Positions 32,272 to 44,655 of a DNA stretch of 64,000 nt are shown piece by piece. The DNA is from Bursaphelenchus xylophilus. Taxonomy: Eukaryota > Nematoda > Chromadorea > Rhabditida > Aphelenchoididae. Every line of letters starts with the position of its first letter. The first letter of the stretch is position 1. The notes beneath the pieces are model-generated. The model was given only the letters and a program-made list of their open reading frames with translations, searched no databases and was not told the DNA's origin. The translations under genes and the position numbers were made by a program. Location of the stretch: the NCBI GenBank assembly GCA_904066235.2, contig CAJFCV020000003.1, positions 372,001 to 436,000 on the forward strand. Reading direction: 5' to 3'.

Positions 32272-35200
32272 ATGCCGGCGGCAGTGCGGCTGAAGCCCGG
32301 TAGTCTCAAAGACCCGGAGATTGCCCAGCTCTTCTCCACGAAGGACCCGGAACAACGGTATTGCGATTTGAGAGAGGTTGGAAGCGGATCTTTTGGCAGT
32401 GTTTACTACGTAAGTTTTTGTTATTATTGGTTCTATGATTTAGGAAGGGATTAGCTCGATTGAGGCTTTGTGAGTGAAATTTTATATTGTACTTGGTCTC
32501 GGGGTGAATAATATCGTAAGATCTCTTTCAAACGGATTCGTTTATGGCGTTTTTATCTTTCTGAAGCGAGTTTATGGCATGGAGCATGTTTTCAGCATTG
32601 AAAACTTTCTCTGGATTGTCTAATTTTTGTGTTACATAGAGATATTGTTATAGAAAACAATTTGTTATAGAAAAATTTTTATGGTTAAAAAACATGTATA
32701 GCTAATAAATATAGCTAAAATAGACTGTTTTTGGTTGATTCTGGTGTTTGCTAATTCCATTACCCGTTGTTTTGATGTTTTATTCATTAATATTATACTT
32801 GATACCTAAAATAATATTTTTCTTCAGGCCCAGGACAAGGAGAACAATGAGACGGTGGCGATCAAGAAGATGAACTTCAATGGCAAGGACGCGCAGGAGA
32901 AGTGGTTGGACATTATAAAAGAGGTGCGGTTTTTGCGCTCCATCCGTCACAAGCACATAGTCCAATATCGCGCCTGTTTCCTCAAAGACTACACTTGCTG
33001 GATGGTCATGGAGTACTGCATAGGCTCCGCGTCGGATATCATTGGGGTGTTTAAGGACCAACTGGTTGAAGATGCGATCGCCGAGATTGCGGAGCAGACT
33101 TTGGACGCGCTGGAGTACATCCACGGCTTCAAATACATCCACAGAGACGTGAAAGCCGGCAATATCTTGATCACCGACGATGGAGTAGTCAAATTGGGTG
33201 ATGTGGGATCAGCTTCGATGCATTCGCCCGCCAATTCTTTTGTCGGCTCACCATATTGGTATGTTTTTTTCCAATTTTTGATATTCTGTCTTTAGGATGG
33301 CTCCAGAAGTCATTTTGGCGATGGAAGAGGGTGAATATGGAACTCAAGCCGACCTCTGGTCCTTTGGAATCACGCTTATTGAGCTGGCGGATCGTCGACC
33401 ACCTCTGTACGACCTAAACACCATGTCCGCTCTCTATCACATCGCTCAGAATGACCCACCCACCTTGTCCAGAACTCATCCAGTCTACACGGAGGTGGTC
33501 CGATCCGAGGAAATGATCGATTTTGTCAGCAAATGCCTCAAAAAGGAGCCCAGTGATCGAATGTCGGCCGTAGAATGCAAGAATGTAGGTGATGCGAAAA
33601 TTTTTATATTGTAATAGGCAGGAAAATTTTTTTTTTTTTTTATTGGCGGTTTTTTTCAGCATGGGTTCATTCAAAGGCCGAGGAATCGAAATATCATGTC
33701 CAAGTTGGTGAGACACACCAAAAAACGGGTACTCAAATTGGACAGTGACATGTACACCAAGATGAAGAAGATTTTTTATCTCGAAGGAGCGAATTCAGGT
33801 AATTTTTTGTTCTTTTTTGTTGGTTTTTAGGTAAAATCAGATGAAATCGAAGATAAGAAAATGAATTTATCGTCAAAAATTTTAGCCGGCACCCTCTCGG
33901 ATGAAGAATCTGACCCGGAAGAGACGTGTTTCGTCTCGACGGCCCCAAAAAGACGCCAACCGACCGCCCCGCAGATCGACGACTCCATCGAAATCGTCGT
34001 TGTTCCCGATGAAGATGACGCTGACACGTTGTCGACTCCAAATCCCAGTGTGAAACGGCTGAGGGAACAAAATAACGGAAGTCTGAGCTCGGAGTCGGGA
34101 TCGAACTTGGTGATCACGGAGAATGAAACCGAATCTGTGGACATGGAGGAGGGAAAAGAAGCCAAAGCCAAGAACAGAACGGTGATCAGTGTCTCGGAAA
34201 CCGATGAGACAAATGAAACGGAACAGAATGGACGGTTTGGAAGCGATTCGTCCGCAAATTCGAGGAAAATTGAGGTGAGATTTGGGGTTTTTGGGGGAGA
34301 ATTGGAGTTGAAAGTTATTTTAAGGGAACTTGGGAGGGTTTTTGATTAGAATTTGAACGATTTTTTGGGGAAAAAGATTAAATTCGAGAAATTTGGGCTA
34401 AAGTAAGGTAAATTTTTTTTGAGAAAAATTGCGAATTTTTGATCAGAAACAGTCGAAAAGTTTTAAAAATATTTTTTTGTTGATTTTTTGCCCAAAAAAT
34501 TGAGAAAATTTTTTGATTTTTGGCATTTTTGGACATAAAAATTTTTATTTTTCAAAAAAAGAATTTTTTTTTTTTTTTTTAATTTTCTTTCTCAAAATTG
34601 TTTTATTTTTTTTTAAATCCCCGTGTTTTAGCCCCGAGGCATGAACGTAGGAACGCAGAAAATTTTTTTTGTTGGTTTCTTCCTAAAAAAATCAAGAAAA
34701 ACTTCGGATTTTTGGCATTTTTGGGCATAAAAATATTAGTTTTCGAAAAAAAATAAAAAAAATTTTTATTTTTTTCTCAAAATTGTTTTATTTTTGTTTA
34801 AAATCCCCGTATTTTATCTCCGAGACATGAACGTAGATATGCAAAAAAAAATTTTTGTTGATTTTTTGCCCCAAAAATTGAGAAAAAGTTCGAATTTTCG
34901 GCATCTTTGGGCGTAAAAATCAAAAATTTTGCAAAAAAAATGAATTTTTTTTTACAGTCTTTTCTCAAAATTGACTCATTTTTGCCTAAAATCCCGGTAT
35001 TTTAGCCCCGAGACATGAACGAAGAGATCAACACGCTGCGCCGCTCCAAATTCTCCACTCTCCGCCCGACCAAAGTGGTCTCCCGCGAAATCGAGGAAGC
35101 GCGCCGCGAAAACAACGCCAAAGAACAAATGCACGGCTACCAGCGCCTCCGCCAATACCACCACAAAGAACAACAACAGCTGGAGGAGAAGTGCAAGTTC

Positions 35201-38200
35201 GAAGCCGAAGCCGTGCGCCAAAAACAGGAAAAGGAATACGAACAGTTTTTGGCGGCCGCCCAAAAAGAAATGCAAAAAATCCGCCAAAACCATCAAAATC
35301 AGCTGGAAAAAAAGACCCGAGAGAATGAGGAGTGTGTGAAGAAGACGAGGAAACAAAGAGTCAATGCCAACGAACATGAATTGAAGAGCTTCACGCAGTG
35401 CCAAAAGAGGGAATACAAGTTCAACAAGGAACAGGCGAAAAAGGTGGGATTTTGAGGAATTTTGGGGGTTTTTGGATGTTTTGGGCACAGTTTGAAATGA
35501 TTTGAGGATTTCGAAGTGTCATTGGCCATATTAAATCAAAAAAATTTTTTTCTGTTTGAAAATTTTTTTTGAAAAATCGGATTTTTTTTGACAGAATTTG
35601 GCACTTTTAGCGTTTTTTTTTTGAATTTATCCTGATTTTTAGCTAATTTTAAGAAAAGTTTGGGGTGATTTGAGGAATTCAGGATGTAACTGGTCATATT
35701 AAATCAAAAATTTTTTTTTCTCTTCGATGAAATTTTTTGAAAAATTGGATTTTTTTTGACGGAATTAAAAATTTTGGGAATTTTTTTGAATTTATCCTGA
35801 TTTTGGCTAATTTTAAGAAAAGTTTGGGGTGATTTGAAAAATTCAAGGTGTAACTGTTCATATCCAATCGAAATTTTTTTTTCTGTTTTACAAAATTTTT
35901 GAAAAATCGAATTTTTTTGACGGAATTAAAAATTTTGGGAATTTTTTTGAATTTATCCTGATGTTGGCTAATTTTAAGAAAAGTTTGGAATGATTTGAAA
36001 AATTCAAGATGTAACTGTTCACATCCAATCAAAAAATATTTTTTTTCTGGTTGAAAAAATTTTTCGGAATTAAAAATTTTGGGAAGTTTTTTGAATTTAT
36101 CCTAATTTTTGGCCAATTTTAAGAAATGTTTGGGGTGGTTTGAGAAATTCAGGATGTAACTGTTCATATCCAATCAAAAAAATTTTTTGAAAAATCGGAT
36201 TTTTTTTGACTGACAGGGGAAGTACCCCAAGTGCGACGCTCAGATTTTGATGAAACTTGGCACAAATTTAGAATGATTTTTTCTAAAATATATGCGAGAA
36301 TCCTAGCTCGCGCTTTGCAGAAACAACCGAGATTTTTAGATCGAAAGTGGGCGAAAATTTGACACTTGTTGCCGAATTTCGGCACGAAAAGTTGCGTGCC
36401 TATTTCTACCATGGAGGGTAATGTTTCCACATAAAATCAATTTTTTCCGCACGAAACAAGAAAAGTTATGGCCAAAAAGTGCTTTTCTCTCTGTCCGCTC
36501 TCCGTGCTTAGCGTACTCTCTCGGCGGCAAAGATCGTTCAATATCTCGGCGGCGCCTGAAAAGCGCGAACTAAAACTTCCAGGAATTGTTATTTAGTTCA
36601 TGCCCGACGTGTGCTCAAAATTTAAAGAAAATCGGAGCGTCGCACTTGGGGTACTTCCCTTGTGAATTAAAAATTTTGGGAATTTTTTTGAATTTCTCCT
36701 AGTTTTTGGGATTTTTTGAGCAGAGTTTGGAATGATTTGAGGAGTTCAAAATGTGGAATGATATATTCGGTCAAAAATTTTTTTTTTGTTTTACAAAAAT
36801 TTTTGAAAAATTTGATTTTTTTGACAGGATGAGAACTTTTTGTCAGCTAGATTTTTTGTTAAAACGAAATTTTTACATTTTAAAAAAAAAGTCCGAAGCC
36901 GAAGCCGTCCGCCAAAAATTTTTTAAATTAAAAAAAAATTTTTTAGAAAAGCCAAAATTTTATTTTTGTCTGGTGTGTTTTTCTTGTTCACTATAGCGAG
37001 TTTTTTCTATGAAATTTTTTGTTTTACTAAAAAATTGTTTTTTTATCGAGATTTTTGAGATTTCCTCTCAATTTTTGCCTATTTCCCCCATAAATCTACC
37101 CTTTTCAGTCGTCTCTGTCCATCTCTGACTCTCTCACGTCTCTCTCCCTCTCATCATCCTCCTCACTAACCAGTCTATCATCTATTGACGCAATATCTTC
37201 CGACTCTGATGAGAATAAACAGTTACTAACCTATTTTTTGTCTTTTTTATCGCAAAATTTCCCATTTTTTTAAAAATTTTGTCATTTTTTTTGAAATTTT
37301 ATTTATTTTTTCGATTTTTTTCAGCAATTCAAAGAACGAGGCCTCCGAAAATCGAGTTTAGAAGAAGCGATTCGAAACACAAAAGCCGATTTGATGCAAC
37401 AATGGGGCAACGCGGAACGACAATATATCGCTGAACAGAAGGTCCACATGCTAAATGAATTGAGCGAACTCCGACATCGAAGCCAGAGCGACTATCAGGG
37501 ATTGGAGCACAAGTTGTTGGCTGATGTGAGTTGGTTTTGAAGGGGAAATGGGGGATTTTTTTGGTGAAAAATAAATTTTTTTTGAAATTTTTATGAAAAT
37601 TTTTGACTTTAAAAATGTCGATGGAAAATTTTGATATCGGAAATTTTCGGATTTTACGATTTTTTGTCGAAAATAGCGAAAAAAAAAAAAAAAAAAAAAA
37701 AAAGATTTGGCGATTTTTGGCATAGAAATCGATTTTTTCTGCATTAAAAAAGAAAAATTCGTCGACTAATTTTTTATTTTTTTTAATTAAATTTTTTTTA
37801 TTTTTTAAAAAATAATTTTTTTTCTATTTTTTTAAAGTTAAAATTTTTTTTATTCTTTTAAGATTTAATTTAAATTTTTTATTTTTTTTAAAATTTAATT
37901 TATTTTTCGATTTTTTTAAAGGATTTTTTTTATTTTTTAAAAGTTAAATTAAATTTTTTTATTTTTTTTTCGATTTTTTGATTTTTTTATTTTTAAATTT
38001 TTTTTTCAGGAGCACTCCGTGCGAACCCGCCAACTCGAAGTGATCGAACAAATGCTCCTCCACCACCACAAAGCCGCCTTCGACCAGGCCCTGCAGCACT
38101 TCCGCGAATGCGCCGAGATGAAAAAACGCCACCTGAAAGTGCAGCATGAATCGGAGCTGACGAATCAAAGAGACTACACGAAGCGAGCCCTCGACGAACT

Positions 38201-39893
38201 GAAGAAACAACACGCTGTCCGACAACGCAATTTACCCAGGGAATTGAAGTTGAAGGAACAACAGATCAAGAAGCAATTGAGGCATACGGTGAAGGTACAA
38301 GCAAGGCAGTACAAGGTCCTACAACAACAAGTTCAACAAAATACACCGAGAGCCGAGCAAAAGGAAGTGGTCAATCGGTGAGAAGGGGGGTTTTGAGAAG
38401 AGTTTTTGGGGGATTCGAAGGGAAATTTGATGATTTTTTGAAGCTAGAATGTTGGATAGAAAAAAAAATTAAAAAAATCAAAAAATTTTTTTTTCAAATC
38501 ATATTTTTTTTTTAAAAATCGAAAAAAAAATTTGAAAAAATAAAAAATTTATTGAAAAATCCAAAAAAAATGTTTTTTAAAAAAATCAAAAAATTTTTTG
38601 AAAAAAAATGGAAAAAAAAATTTGAAAAAATAAAAATTTTAAAAAATCAAAAAATTATTTGAAAAAAAACAAAAAATTTTTTCAAAAAAAAATAAAAAAA
38701 TTATTTGAAAAAAATCAAAAACTTTTTTGAAAAAAAAATCAAACTTTTTTTGAAAAAATTACATTTTTTTCACGATTAAAACAATTTATCCATCTCATTT
38801 TAGCCTAAAAGAAGAACAAAACCGGAAAATCACCCAACTGGCCATCCAATACGAAGAAAGTATCCAAAAAATGATGTCCGAACAACACATCCAACTGGAC
38901 ACCGGCCAAGAAGAGGAGATGAAAGCCCTCACCGACAAACTCAGCCACGAAATGAACCTTCTCACCGAGTTCCAGGAACGCCAAAAAGTCAGTCTGGAAG
39001 CGACTTGTGAACGAGAATTGGAGAATTTGAACGCAACGTGGAGCAAAAAACGCACCGCTCTCATGCAGAAGGTAAATTTGGGTGATTTTTGGGATTTGAA
39101 GAAAAAAAATTTTTTTTTTTTTTTTTTATTTTTTAATTTCCCGAAAATAATCGAGATTTTTAGGTCGAAAAATGCAAAAAAATTGAGTTTTTGGGATTAG
39201 ATGAAAAAAGAATTTTTTTTTTCATTTTTTAATTTCCCAAAAATAATCGAGATTTTTAGGTCGAAAAATGCAAAAAATTTCGTTTTTTGGGATTTTTAAG
39301 ACGAAAAAAAAAAATAAAAAAAAAGTTTTTTTAAAAATTGTTGTAAAAAAGGGCTCAAAAAACCTGATAAAGTAAATTTTTTACCCGAAAACCTAAAAAA
39401 ATCGATTTTTTGTCATTTTTCAACTTAAAAATCTTATTTTTTTATACCTAAAAATCTATCCTCATCATAATCTAAAATGTCTTTTTGATTTTTCATTTTT
39501 TGTAAAAAAAAAATTTTTCATTATTTTTAAAAATTTTTTCATTATTTTAAAAAAATTTTTCATTTTTTTTTTAATTTTTCATTTTTACCCCAAAAATTTC
39601 AGATCCAAGACGATCGAATGCGATTCGAGCGAGAAAGAGCGGCCCAAGTCGCCGAATTGGAAGCCCAACAAGAGCGAGATCGAATTCGCCTGGAGTCGAT
39701 GGAGCAAACGGAGCGCGAACAACTGCTCGGCCTCGGCTCGGACATCCAAATCAAGCAGCCGGACAACCGGAATTCCCTCTTGTTTCAGGTGAAAACCGCG
39801 CCCGGCACACCACTCAGCGATCGATTTACGAATTCCCACAGCCCCGCGCAGTCTTCGTGCTCTTCTCCGTCGCATCAGAGCACTAATTTATGA
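32272..39893 (+). CDS. kin-18: TAO-family Ste20 serine/threonine kinase (KIN-18/TAOK-like), 10 exons
   Basis: A MAP3K-type TAO kinase, upstream of stress MAPK and Hippo/cytoskeletal signalling in known relatives. Exons: 32272-32409, 32828-33258, 33296-33584, 33660-33798, 33841-34274, 35006-35443, 37325-37525, 38010-38377, 38804-39071, 39603-39893. All phases fit and give 998 aa, like TAOK1 (about 1,000). The N-terminal kinase domain has [15 protein letters not shown] (catalytic Lys), [10 protein letters not shown], then GDVGSAS where DFG is expected, and GSPYWMAPEV. A middle linker carries acidic/Ser patches. Exon 6 opens with the conserved TAO motif [20 protein letters not shown]. The C-terminal half is a long charged coiled coil. 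Exon 5 uses acceptor AAATCAG at 33840, because the TTTTTAG ten bases earlier would hit a stop. Introns 5-9 are long, AT-rich and repetitive. Confidence 0.95.
34440..35005 (+). repeat. Three tandem units of about 190 bp in kin-18 intron 5, each ending in a copy of the exon 6 start
   Basis: CCCCGAGGCATGAACGTAGG (34632), CTCCGAGACATGAACGTAGA (34818) and CCCCGAGACATGAACGAAGA (35006, the real exon) end successive units. The first keeps TTTTAG before it; the second reads TTTTAT. Confidence 0.8.
35530..36210. repeat. About 160-bp tandem repeats in kin-18 intron 6
   Basis: GAATTTATCCTGATTTT, TAAGAAAAGTTTGGGGTGAT and CAGGATGTAACTG recur four times; the array resumes after the inserted PAL-2 at 36663. 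Confidence 0.8.
36214..36662. mobile_element. PAL-2 copy inserted in the kin-18 intron 6 array, TGA duplication
   Basis: TGA|CAGGGGAAGTACCCC and GGGGTACTTCCCTTG|TGA; 449 bp. Flanking repeat text joins across it. Confidence 0.85.
37109..37221 (+). other. Possible serine-rich cryptic exon in kin-18 intron 6
   Basis: After CTTTTCAG a frame in phase with exon 6 reads [14 protein letters not shown], continues Ser-rich and ends [11 protein letters not shown]. The only nearby GT (A|GTTACT) leaves 113 bp, which shifts exon 7 out of frame; read through it stops near 37270. Could be a truncating alternative exon or chance. Confidence 0.3.
37526..38009 (+). repeat. Low-complexity kin-18 intron 7
   Basis: T-rich and A-rich runs, including an A-run of about 23 at 37680. 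No other feature. Confidence 0.8.
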
Positions 39894-40640
39894 GGATGTC
39901 CAGGTTTTGGATGTCATATATCCAGTTATTCGATATTATTCGTTCATATTAACTTCAGATATGGCTAAATTTCAGTGTTGTTGCGCGAAAAACGGGTAGT
40001 CTTTTCTTGAATTACAAGTTTGGACCTGATCCAGTGGCAAAAAACGTATCATTTTGCATCCGGGAAGTATCAAAAAATGTGGCAAAATACCTCCCTTTCC
40101 AAGGGAAAAAACTGAGATTTCAAAACAAAGTTTTTTCACTTGGAGAGGGAGGCATTTTGCCACATTTTTTGATACTTCCCGGATGCAAAATGGCACCTTT
40201 TTTGCCACTGTACCAGGTCCTGTATACAAGATTTTACATCGTGAATTTTGGAAGGATTTTTTCACTCAAAAAATTTCGTTACAGTAACCCTTTCGGAACT
40301 AAAATTTTTTGTTAGGCTAAAAGGTTATTTTCCTGTCGATTTTTCTCTTAATTTTTCTCTGTACGTCACCAATTTGATCTCATTTTTTTTGTATTTTTTT
40401 TTTGTTTTTTTTACTTTTTAGAATGACTTAGATTGTAACTTATTTTACTGGATATACTTGTCTGATTAGTAAGTATTTCTCTACGGGTCCGATCCCTCTT
40501 CTCTTCACATTCAATTTTGTAACGATTCCTGCGAAACTTGATACGTTTTTTGTCAACTAATTTGCTCAAGAACCCTTGCTTTGTAACGAGAATTTAAACA
40601 GAAAATTTTAATAAAAATCATAATAATTTTGAGCGATTTT
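39894..40640 (+). other. 3' UTR and flank of kin-18, with an inserted PAL-1 copy
   Basis: Between the stop and a poly(A) signal AATAAA at 40610-40615 lies AT-rich non-coding DNA. A PAL-1 palindrome (40014-40225) sits in it. If the transcript reaches the hexamer, the mRNA carries this hairpin in its 3' UTR. An earlier cleavage site cannot be excluded. Confidence 0.5.
40014..40225. mobile_element. PAL-1 copy 9 in the kin-18 3' region
   Basis: GGACCTGATCCAGTGGC pairs with GCCACTGTACCAGGTCC; the GCGCGCCC loop is deleted, leaving a tight hairpin. Confidence 0.82.
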
Positions 40641-40925
40641 TCTGGCCACATTTACCCGAAAAAATGCAAAATATTCTTTGTCCTTCAACCACGTCAGAAA
40701 TTCCATCTCTAAAGGCGAAGTTTCAATGAAATTCAAAGACATAAAGATTTCGGTTTAAGGGTGTTTTGAACGAAAAATCAAACGGAACTGATAAGCTTTA
40801 TGACGTCATAAAGTTTCCAAAAAAAGTGAATCACAATACGTGGGCCTAATTTCGGAAGCAACGCTGAGTAAGCCCATTAAAAATCCCGAGAAATGAATCA
40901 TTTTCCTTGCTAATCTTTTTTGTGT

Positions 40926-41024
40926 TGAGTTTGATTAATATGTTTTAGAGATGTTGCTCTGTTTAGAGCTTTCTCCGTATTTCTTGAGGAGTATTGTATT
41001 TTCAAATAATGGTAGATTTGTTTC
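40926..41024. repeat. Direct duplication, left copy
   Basis: About 95 bp starting TGAGTTTGATTAATATGTTT, repeated at 41524-41617 with few differences, on the far side of a PAL-2 copy. Confidence 0.85.
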
Positions 41025-41074
41025 CGCTTTTAGCAAACTTTTCGGTTTGTGCCTTTTTCTTTTGCGGGTATTCA

Positions 41075-41523
41075 CAGGGGAAGTACTCCAAGTGCGACGC
41101 TCAGATTTTTATGAAACTTGGCACAAATTTAGAATAATGTTTTCGAAGATATATGCGAGAATCCTAGCTCGCGCTTTGCAGAAACAACCGAGATTTTTAG
41201 ATCGAAAGTCGGCCAAAATTTAGGACTTTTTGCCGAATTTCGGCACGAAAAGTTTCATGCCTATTTCAACCGTAAGGTATAATGTTTCTGCAAAAAATCG
41301 AAATTTTCCGCACGAAACTGCCAAAGTTATGGCCAAAAAGCGGTTTTCTCTCTGACCGCTCTCCACGTTTAGCGTGCTCTCTCAGCGGGAAAAATCGTTC
41401 GATTTCTCGGCGGCGCCCGCAAAGTGCGAGCTAAAACTTTCAGGAATTGATATTTCGCCCATGCCCAAAGTGTGTGCAAAATTTTAAGAAAATCTGAGCG
41501 TCGCACTTGGAGTACTTCCCTTG
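41075..41523. mobile_element. PAL-2 copy, full length
   Basis: CAGGGGAAGTACTCC to GGAGTACTTCCCTTG, 449 bp; flanks TCA and TGA do not match as a target duplication. Confidence 0.82.
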
Positions 41524-41617
41524 TGAGTTTAATTAATATGTTTTAGAGATGTTGCTCTGTTTAGAGCTTTCTCCGTATTTCTTGAGCAGTATTGTATTTT
41601 CAAAAAATGGTAGATTT
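41524..41617. repeat. Direct duplication, right copy
   Basis: TGAGTTTAATTAATATGTTT onward, matching 40926-41024; begins exactly at the PAL-2 right edge. Confidence 0.85.
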
Positions 41618-41935
41618 ATCAGAATGTCGGGAAAATAGTGGCGGGTCGCCTTGGAATCACTCATCATCTCTTTGCGACCGCTAGTTGCAGCTGGAATTTT
41701 CGACGAGGCAAAACGTAAAAAAATGTTCGGGAAATAATGCGGATTTGTCGCAAAAAATGCCTCTGAACGAATTGTCATTTATGTGGGCGCAGAGGAAGAC
41801 TTGACCCAAAATTGGGTTCATATTCGTCTGTCTGGAGAATAATGCGGATTTGTCGTACCATTTCACCTTGTCGCAGTCTCGCACCAAATCTCCAGCCGCC
41901 GCTAGCCGTTGGTGCCTAGCTTCGTTTGCAGATAT
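41617..41935. repeat. Rearranged PAL-3 block
   Basis: Contains ATCAGAATGTCGGGAAAATA, then TGTTCGGGAAATAATGCGGA and TCTGTCTGGAGAATAATGCG as successive left ends, with the linker GGAAGACTTGACCCAAAATT. No clean right end seen. Confidence 0.6.
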
Positions 41936-42598
41936 AAGACAAAGAATATGCCGGAGTGTGGAATGTGGGGGCCTATCGGAGCTAGACATGACTCTCGGGC
42001 CGCGCCGAGCCGAAAATCGTGTCGGCCACTATGTATTAGGACCGCTAGTGTACTCTAATGTACCAAAAATGGGTATTAGCCAGCGAAACGCTCCAAAAAC
42101 CCTTTTTTAAACTATTCCAAAAACGGTTTCACGTCCGAGCCACCGTTACTTTAAACACCATTTTATGCATTACAAAAAAACTTGACTTCATTTTTTGAAT
42201 TTTGGTATTTCAATTTTTACACTAGCAACAGCTCAAACACCATGTTAAAAATTTTACCGAAACATCAGCAAAATGAAGGGTACATTTTTACCACAATTAG
42301 TTTGATTTTTGTGTCTGCTGCTTTGTCAGACTTTATAAGCGTTTTAACTCCCCGTCAGTTTAATTTTACTTTGATTGATCTTCATTTTGACGTCATTATT
42401 TTCGCATCGAAAAATTGGCGCGTTTCATTTTAAAGCAAAATTTTTAAACCATTGCTAATTAACGTTTTAATGGCTATGTGATTATTAAGTTACCTGCTCG
42501 AATTGCAATTTCAGAGCGGTTATGTAACTTAGCGGATGAGTCGTTTCTTTTGCTAAATTCATAGAACTTCTTGAAAGCTCGCATTTCCATATTTGGTC

Positions 42599-42851
42599 TA
42601 CAGTGACGGACCTGGTCCAGTGGCAAAAAACGTACCATTTTGCATCCGGGAAGTATCAAAAAATGTAGCAAAATGCCTCCAGCGTCAACTAGAAAAATTC
42701 CGTTTTGAAAAACGCCCTCACAAAAAGAGCAGGCGCGCATTTGAAATTTGTGTTTTTTCATTTGGAAAGGGAGTCATTTTTCTGCATTTGTGATCTCCTC
42801 CCGGATGCAAAATGGTACGTTTTTTGCGATTGTATCAGGCCCGTAACTGTA
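42599..42851. mobile_element. PAL-1 copy 10 (TA duplication)
   Basis: TA|CAGTGACGGACC and GGCCCGTAACTG|TA. Confidence 0.82.
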
Positions 42852-42944
42852 TTGCAAGCCTTGGCCAAGTCTCCGCCCAGCCTCCGCCGAGCCTTCGCCG
42901 AGAATCAATCGGCTTTGCCAGGCTGTATCAGGTCAGCCACTGTA

Positions 42945-44194
42945 CAGGGTGCGCCAAAAATATTGGGACAAAAATCAATTCCGTGTAGCTTTTTTCGGCT
43001 GGCCTTGGAATCAAAACTTTTGGCCGTTTTTGCAAGGGTAACAGTCTTGCTATACGGCAACGGTTATGCCAGGGTTGGGGCTTATTGCAAACTTGAAAAA
43101 ATATTCAAAAGTTTTTGGGGGACCGAAATTTTCTTTTCAAGTGGATGACCGGGAAATCAATTTGGCCATTATTTCCGCTAAGGGAAAGTAAGATCCTTCA
43201 AATTTATTGTGTAGAAAGCACACGCTATTCACTTCGTAACAACGTATGTAATCATGGTTGACGACCGATATGGCGGCGCTGGTCGAAAAAACAAAAAAAA
43301 AATCCCGAAAGTTCGGATTTTTATGTTTTTAACGATCTCAATACCACAGTATCGCCCGTGTTGCTCTAAAATTGTGTGGTTATAGAGTGTGTACATAGGG
43401 AATTGTCATACTGTAAAAGAAAAAGTACACCTACAAGGGGACAGTTTCTGTATGGAAAAAACTTTATGGTGCGGATTGGAGGCACGGTCCTTCGAAGCTT
43501 GATATATTTTGGCAGTTTACTACAAGTTGAAAAGTACTTGAGCGTAAAAATCGACGTAACGCTGTACTCGGGATACATGCTGACACAACTGAATTACTTT
43601 TAGCGATCTTCAGTCCAAGCTCACTTGACGAGCAACCTTAGAGTAAATTCTACCGCTGTAGTCACTATTTCATCCCCCAGAGGCAGAAGATAAAAAAATA
43701 ATTTTTCAAAGACGACTAGTCAGACTCTCGTTGCCCTTATAAAAATATCTCTGATGCCTAATACGCTGGGAACCTTACATGGAAACTTCTACATAAAAAT
43801 CTTTGATCTTACGGAAGTTTTCTGGAAAACGGCGCGTTTTTAGGCGGACTTTGACGGGCTGTAAAAGATGTAATTGTCATTACAGGTAAAAATCATTTTT
43901 ATTGTGTAAAAAGCGACCGCTACTCTGTCATATAAAGTGAATTTCTGCCATAGCATGCAACGGTAAAACTAGTGTTTCCAATTTTTATCCATTTTGGGGT
44001 CCGTGTCTCAGGGGCCTTAGTTGTGAGCACTTATAATGGCAGAACAGGTGTCGTATACGACTACTCTGTCTGAAACTTTGAAGATAGATTCTTGGGAGCA
44101 TTGCACGTTTGCACAAGCGACCACTTTGCTCTTGTACCATTACAGCCCGCAGGGCAAGTAAAAATATGAGTCCCAATATTTTTGGCGCACCCTG
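42945..44194. mobile_element. Tc1/mariner-type element, 1,250 bp
   Basis: CAGGGTGCGCCAAAAATATT|GGGAC at the left pairs with GTCCCAATATTTTTGGCGCA|CCCTG at the right; TA flanks both ends. A plus-strand frame at 43376-43603 contains FMVRIGG and TLYSGYM, vaguely like the MVWGG region of mariner transposases, but no intact transposase is present. Confidence 0.75.
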
Positions 44195-44196
44195 TA

Positions 44197-44655
44197 TATG
44201 TTTTGTGGAGAAAGTGCTCCAAATGCGACACTCAGATTTTGATGAAAATTGTCGTAAATTTAGTATAATTTTTGTTAAGATATCTGCGAAATTCTAAGCT
44301 TACGTGTTGCAGAAATGGTCAAGATTTTTAGATCAAAAGTTGGGAAAAATCTGACACTTTTTTGCGAATCTTGGCATGAAAAGTTACACACCAGTTTGAC
44401 CCGTAGAGTGTAACGTGTACAAAGAAATTAATGTTTTCTTAGCACGAAACTGGCATAGTTACGGAGAAAGGGTGATTTTTCTCTAACGCTCCCCGCATTT
44501 CGCGTACTCTCTCGGCCGCAAAGATTGTTGAATATCTCGGCTGCTCTTGCAAAGCGCGAGTAAAACTTTCAGCGATTTATATTCAGTTTATGCCTGACGT
44601 GTGTACAAAATTTAAAGAAAATCTATTCATTGCACTTGCGGTAATTTCCTTGTTA
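44197..44655. mobile_element. Diverged PAL-2 copy
   Basis: GGAGAAAGTGCTCCAAATGC at the left, GCGGTAATTTCCTTG followed by TTA at the right; it abuts the mariner-type element. Confidence 0.65.

Noticed and set aside
34976..35488. Long hydrophobic minus-strand frame
   Set aside because: Exact shadow of kin-18 exon 6 on the coding strand.
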